From: DYMC01 sp035406705
Lineage (GTDB): Bacteria > Verrucomicrobiota > Lentisphaeria > Victivallales > GWF2-50-93
Reading direction: 5' to 3'
Assembly (NCBI GenBank): GCA_964426675.1
Contig: CAYRRM010000055.1
Location: 1 to 12,133 of the forward strand
Length of the DNA: 12,133 bases
The notes under the pieces are model-generated. The model did no database searches. It saw nothing but the letters and a program-made list of their open reading frames with translations, and was not told the DNA's origin. Each line of letters begins with the position of its first letter. Within the stretch, counting starts at the first letter, position 1. Position numbers and translations under genes: made by a program. Below, piece by piece: positions 6,530-12,133 of this stretch.

Positions 6530-7510
6530 ATGACAAAAAAGATTAAAATGGCCGTTATTGGTTGTGGAGATTTTCTCCGCTGGCAGGCAAATGAAATCAA
6601 AAATAGCAAATTTGTAGAAGTAGCAAAATTTTATGACCCGCGAAAAGAACAGGCTGAGAAATTTGCTAAGGAACTCGGAGGAAAAGCTGTTGACAGTTCG
6701 GATGAAATATTTAATGATTCGGAAGTTAAACTTATTGCACTTTTTACTCCTCCATGGATACGTGAATCTCAATTTATTGAAGCGGCAAAGGCAGGTAAAC
6801 ATATTATCACAACAAAACCTCTTGCCCCTACTGTAAAGGAATGTGAATCAATCGTAAAAGCACAAAAAAAATATAATATAAAGGCTGCTGTGATTTATAG
6901 TAGAACTGGAGATGCATTCGTAGAAACAGCAAAAAAAATTCTTGATGACGGGAAGTTCGGAAAACTTGCTCTTTATAAACAAGATTGGATTCATGCATAT
7001 CCAAAGTGGAATAACTGGGCAACTGATCCTAAAAAAAATGGTGGACCTTTCATGGATGCCATGATTCATAATCTTAATACCGCAAACTACCTCATGAACA
7101 GACCTGTCGTATCAAAAACATTTTTTTCTGAAAATCTATCGCATCCGCAATTAAAGTGCGCTGACACAGAAGCTATGATAGTCAAGTACAAAGGTGGCGC
7201 TATGGCTAATTTATTCATTACATGGGCAGCAGATCTGGCAACATACGATACAACAGGCAATAATCGCGAACATATAGATATATTTTATCTTATTACCGAT
7301 AAGGGATGGCGGATCACTAAAGAATGGCGGAAGGAAGGTTGTTTTCTCATCGCATCTCGCGAAAAAATAAAAAAAGAAATAAAAGTTATTCCAATAAAGA
7401 TAAATATCTATGACGCGTTTGTCAGACATATAGGCGGGGATCTACTTCCACGTATTTTAGTCTCGTTGAAAGATGCATATAGCGATATAAAAATGATTTG
7501 TGAAAAGTAA
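6530..7510 (+). CDS. Gfo/Idh/MocA-family oxidoreductase
   Basis: 326 residues. The N-terminal Rossmann domain begins KMAVIGCGDFLRW (G11, G13). A TTKPLAP motif at 94-100 takes the place of the family's EKP loop, with the key lysine K96 kept. GGPFMDAMIHNLN at 171-183 gives the conserved D176 and H180 of the active site, and the C-terminus includes DAFVRHIGGD. Two departures are notable: the third glycine/alanine of GxGxxG is L16, and the usual aspartate after H180 is N183. The family uses NAD(P) to oxidise or reduce sugars and related polyols, including 3-keto intermediates in glycoside breakdown. No signal peptide, so cytosolic. AAGGA (6518-6522) lies seven bases before the ATG, and the gene follows the glycosidase by 24 bp, so they are probably co-transcribed. 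It is the last gene before the rRNA operon. Confidence 0.9.
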   Translation: MTKKIKMAVIGCGDFLRWQANEIKNSKFVEVAKFYDPRKEQAEKFAKELGGKAVDSSDEIFNDSEVKLIALFTPPWIRESQFIEAAKAGKHIITTKPLAPTVKECESIVKAQKKYNIKAAVIYSRTGDAFVETAKKILDDGKFGKLALYKQDWIHAYPKWNNWATDPKKNGGPFMDAMIHNLNTANYLMNRPVVSKTFFSENLSHPQLKCADTEAMIVKYKGGAMANLFITWAADLATYDTTGNNREHIDIFYLITDKGWRITKEWRKEGCFLIASREKIKKEIKVIPIKINIYDAFVRHIGGDLLPRILVSLKDAYSDIKMICEK

Positions 7511-7542
7511 ATATCAATTTCAGGATAAATAAATAATGCTTT

Positions 7543-7571
7543 TTGCAAATCTTTCCTGGGAAGATTATAAT
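7543..7571 (+). promoter_or_regulatory. Promoter candidate 1 of the rRNA operon
   Basis: TTGCAA (7543-7548), a 17-bp spacer and TATAAT (7566-7571). It lacks the GYCCGC box seen after the other three. A weak hairpin (7548-7566) fills the spacer and may be incidental. Confidence 0.55.
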
Positions 7572-7678
7572 TTGAAAAAGCGATAACTCAATTATAAAAA
7601 GTTTTAAAATTAAAAGTTCTTTTTGTATATATTTTTCACTGATTTACAATGAGATAGATTTATTATTATTTTTTTTGT

Positions 7679-7715
7679 TTGCAAAAAATTGATAAAGGTC
7701 TAATTTAAGGTCCGC
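7679..7715 (+). promoter_or_regulatory. Promoter candidate 2 of the rRNA operon
   Basis: TTGCAA (7679-7684), a 16-bp spacer and TAATTT (7701-7706, weak -10), then AAGGTCCGC, so a GTCCGC box at 7710-7715. The first transcribed bases would form a perfect 7-bp hairpin (GCTAAAT at 7714-7720, ATTTAGC at 7724-7730). Confidence 0.55.
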
Positions 7716-7771
7716 TAAATTTAATTTAGCAATATAAAAAATTTTTTTTTGTTTTTTTTTTGAAAATTAAT

Positions 7772-7808
7772 TTGCAAAGTTTTTTTAGTGGTGTAAAATA
7801 AAGCCCGC
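7772..7808 (+). promoter_or_regulatory. Promoter candidate 3 of the rRNA operon
   Basis: TTGCAA (7772-7777), a 16-bp spacer and TAAAAT (7794-7799), then AAAGCCCGC, with the GCCCGC box at 7803-7808. CTAAAT follows, as after promoter 2. Confidence 0.65.
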
Positions 7809-7858
7809 TAAATAAAATTTTAGTGTTATAAAATTTTGAAAATTTTGTTTTTCAGGAC

Positions 7859-7897
7859 TTGAAATCAAAATTAAGTTGATGTATAATAAAAGTCCGC
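7859..7897 (+). promoter_or_regulatory. Promoter candidate 4 of the rRNA operon
   Basis: TTGAAA (7859-7864), a 17-bp spacer and a consensus TATAAT (7882-7887), then AAAAGTCCGC, with the GTCCGC box at 7892-7897. This is the promoter closest to 16S and the best match to consensus. A GC-rich stretch between the -10 and the start site is typical of promoters under stringent control. Confidence 0.72.
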
Positions 7898-7906
7898 AAA
7901 AAAAAA

Positions 7907-7921
7907 TGTTCCTTTGAAAAC
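7907..7921 (+). promoter_or_regulatory. boxA-like antitermination element, leader copy
   Basis: TGTTCCTTTGAAAAC resembles the boxA element (NusB/NusE binding site) of rRNA leaders, where TGYTCTTTGAAAAC-type sequences are usual. Copies of TGTTCYTTTGAA recur at 9641 and 10042. Confidence 0.7.
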
Positions 7922-7955
7922 TGAATAGTGCGATGTGATCGTTTGTTCAATTGAG
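7921..7955 (+). promoter_or_regulatory. 5' arm of the 16S precursor processing stem
   Basis: 7921-7937 pairs with 9613-9629 (17 bp, including one G-U) and 7946-7955 pairs with 9598-9607 (10 bp). An internal loop of 8 and 5 bases separates them. Such stems loop out 16S and are cut by RNase III in precursor rRNA. Confidence 0.88.
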
Positions 7956-7960
7956 TTTAG

Positions 7961-7973
7961 CCGGCATAGCCGG
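7961..7973 (+). promoter_or_regulatory. Leader hairpin just before 16S
   Basis: CCGGC (7961-7965), loop ATA, GCCGG (7969-7973). It is a perfect 5-bp GC stem in an otherwise AT-rich leader, inside the loop closed by the processing stem. Confidence 0.5.
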
Positions 7974-7985
7974 AATAAAATTTAT

Positions 7986-9508
<1,523 letters not shown>

Positions 9509-9597
9509 TACGGAGTTAATTTCTGTCTTTATTAGATGGAAATACGGCTTAACTGCATAATTCATTAATTTGAGTTATGTTGAAGTGTGTTATAGTT

Positions 9598-9629
9598 CTC
9601 AATTGAACTTCGCACATCGTACTATTCAG
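9598..9629 (+). promoter_or_regulatory. 3' arm of the 16S precursor processing stem
   Basis: CTCAATTGAA (9598-9607), loop CTTCG, then CACATCGTACTATTCAG (9613-9629). It is complementary to the leader at 7921-7955, with a U9620-G7930 wobble. Confidence 0.88.
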
Positions 9630-9640
9630 TTTTTAAAGAT

Positions 9641-9652
9641 TGTTCTTTTGAA
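9641..9652 (+). promoter_or_regulatory. boxA-like element, 16S-tRNA spacer copy
   Basis: TGTTCTTTTGAA differs from the leader copy at one base. It sits 11 bases after the processing stem, the same kind of position as in other bacterial spacers. Confidence 0.62.
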
Positions 9653-9706
9653 TGAGTCAGGTAGAAATCGGGATTTGAAGAGATCCTATAAGAAAAGTGC
9701 TTTTAT

Positions 9707-9783
9707 GGGGCTATAGCTCAACTGGCTAGAGCGCCAGCTTTGCAAGCTGGATGTTATGGGTTCAAATCCCATTAGCTCCACCA
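9707..9783 (+). tRNA. tRNA-Ala (anticodon TGC)
   Basis: 77 bases with encoded CCA. The acceptor stem GGGGCTA/TAGCTCC has the G3-U70 pair that identifies alanine tRNAs. The anticodon stem CCAGC/GCTGG encloses TTTGCAA (anticodon TGC), and the T loop reads TTCAAAT. It lies in the 16S-23S spacer. Confidence 0.97.
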
Positions 9784-9884
9784 GCTTTTTAGCTTAGCTA
9801 AAGAACTCAATATGGGAGCGAAAAAAAAGGGCGAGAAAATGCAAAAAATTTGCCCCGATACGCCTGGATTCTTTAATAACATTA

Positions 9885-9961
9885 GGGCGTATAGCTCAGT
9901 TGGTTAGAGCGCGTCCCTGATAAGGACGAGGTCTCTGGTTCAAATCCAGATACGCCCACCA
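9885..9961 (+). tRNA. tRNA-Ile (anticodon GAT)
   Basis: 77 bases with encoded CCA. The acceptor stem GGGCGTA/TACGCCC is perfect. The anticodon stem CGTCC/GGACG encloses CTGATAA (anticodon GAT), and the T loop reads TTCAAAT. It is the second spacer tRNA, 101 bp after tRNA-Ala. Confidence 0.97.
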
Positions 9962-10041
9962 GTCTGAAACTGGATTTAAAAAAATAAATGTAATATTTTT
10001 CGCGTTTTTCGCGATGATATAGCGAAATCGAAAGGTTTCAA

Positions 10042-10053
10042 TGTTCTTTTGAA
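10042..10053 (+). promoter_or_regulatory. boxA-like element, tRNA-23S spacer copy
   Basis: TGTTCTTTTGAA, identical to the copy at 9641 and followed by AAA as in the leader copy. It lies about 80 bases before the 23S start. Confidence 0.62.
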
Positions 10054-10071
10054 AATTTGGAGAAAAAGTTA

Positions 10072-10098
10072 TTGTGCCTACAAAAAAAGCGGGCACAA
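10072..10098 (+). promoter_or_regulatory. Hairpin before 23S
   Basis: TTGTGCC (10072-10078) and GGCACAA (10092-10098) form a perfect 7-bp stem with a 13-base loop. It may be part of the 23S precursor processing structure. Confidence 0.5.
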
Positions 10099-10134
10099 AG
10101 CAACTTCGAAAAAAAATAGATCAAAATTTATTTT

Positions 10135-12133
<1,999 letters not shown>

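Larger units (their letters stand above)
7511..7985 (+). promoter_or_regulatory. rRNA operon promoter and leader region
   Basis: This 475-bp stretch has no gene. It is strongly AT-rich, with long T runs that could act as UP-type elements. It contains four promoter candidates, a boxA-like element, the 5' arm of the 16S processing stem and a small hairpin, each listed separately. No convincing terminator for the upstream oxidoreductase gene is seen. Confidence 0.8.
9509..9706 (+). other. 16S to tRNA-Ala spacer
   Basis: 198 bp with no gene. It holds the 3' arm of the 16S processing stem (9598-9629) and the second boxA-like element (9641-9652). Confidence 0.85.
9962..10134 (+). other. tRNA-Ile to 23S spacer
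   Basis: 173 bp with no gene. It holds a hairpin TTTCGC/GCGAAA (10007-10027), the third boxA-like element (10042-10053) and the hairpin at 10072-10098. Confidence 0.8.

Noticed and set aside
7548..7566. Hairpin AATCTTTCC/GGGAAGATT as terminator of the sugar operon
   Set aside because: There is no T-run after it on either strand, and it exactly fills the spacer of promoter candidate 1.
9896..10096. Minus-strand frame encoding WAYLDLNQRPRPYQ
   Set aside because: It is antisense to tRNA-Ile. This peptide type is a well-known false protein produced by translating tRNA antisense strands.

Overview
The window is an AT-rich bacterial scaffold of 12,133 bases, probably from a metagenome assembly, because it has two runs of N at 2915-3014 and 8784-8857. 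The right half is an rRNA operon. Its 16S rRNA has features I associate with the PVC superphylum: GGCTGCAGTCGAG after the 338 site, a GTCGCGG 530 loop and the GGATTAGGCATGCAAGTCG start. Lentisphaerota, Kiritimatiellota or Omnitrophota are my best guesses. This comes from memory of signature positions, not a tree.

Positions 1-2571 are an accessory region with all genes on the minus strand. From right to left it holds three things. The first is a short ORF that looks like the first ~35 residues of a restriction-modification methylase joined in frame to the last ~120 residues of a restriction helicase subunit. The second is an intact Fic protein with its inhibitory helix. The third is a GxxExxY nuclease-like gene whose end is replaced, out of frame, by a RhuM-family fragment running off the window. 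Three inverted-repeat elements built from 9-nt units (491-582, 607-665, 2031-2089) lie between these genes. Two paired palindromes overlap the Fic promoter.

Positions 2816-7510 hold a carbohydrate cluster. A gap-broken AraC-family regulator (minus) diverges from a tightly spaced plus-strand operon of an extended SDR epimerase/dehydratase, a secreted clan GH-A-like glycosidase and a Gfo/Idh/MocA oxidoreductase. The likely logic is that the exported enzyme releases a sugar, the two cytosolic NAD(P) enzymes convert it, and the AraC protein senses it. The substrate cannot be read from the sequence, and no transporter is present.

Positions 7511-12133 are the rRNA operon: four candidate promoters in series (three share a GYCCGC box just after the -10), a boxA-like element, a long processing stem, 16S, tRNA-Ala(TGC), tRNA-Ile(GAT) and the first ~2.0 kb of 23S. 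The boxA-like element TGTTCYTTTGAA occurs three times. The leader pairs over 27 bp with the spacer downstream of 16S, which argues that both sides of the 16S gap belong to one operon. The tRNA order (Ala then Ile) is the reverse of the commonest bacterial order.
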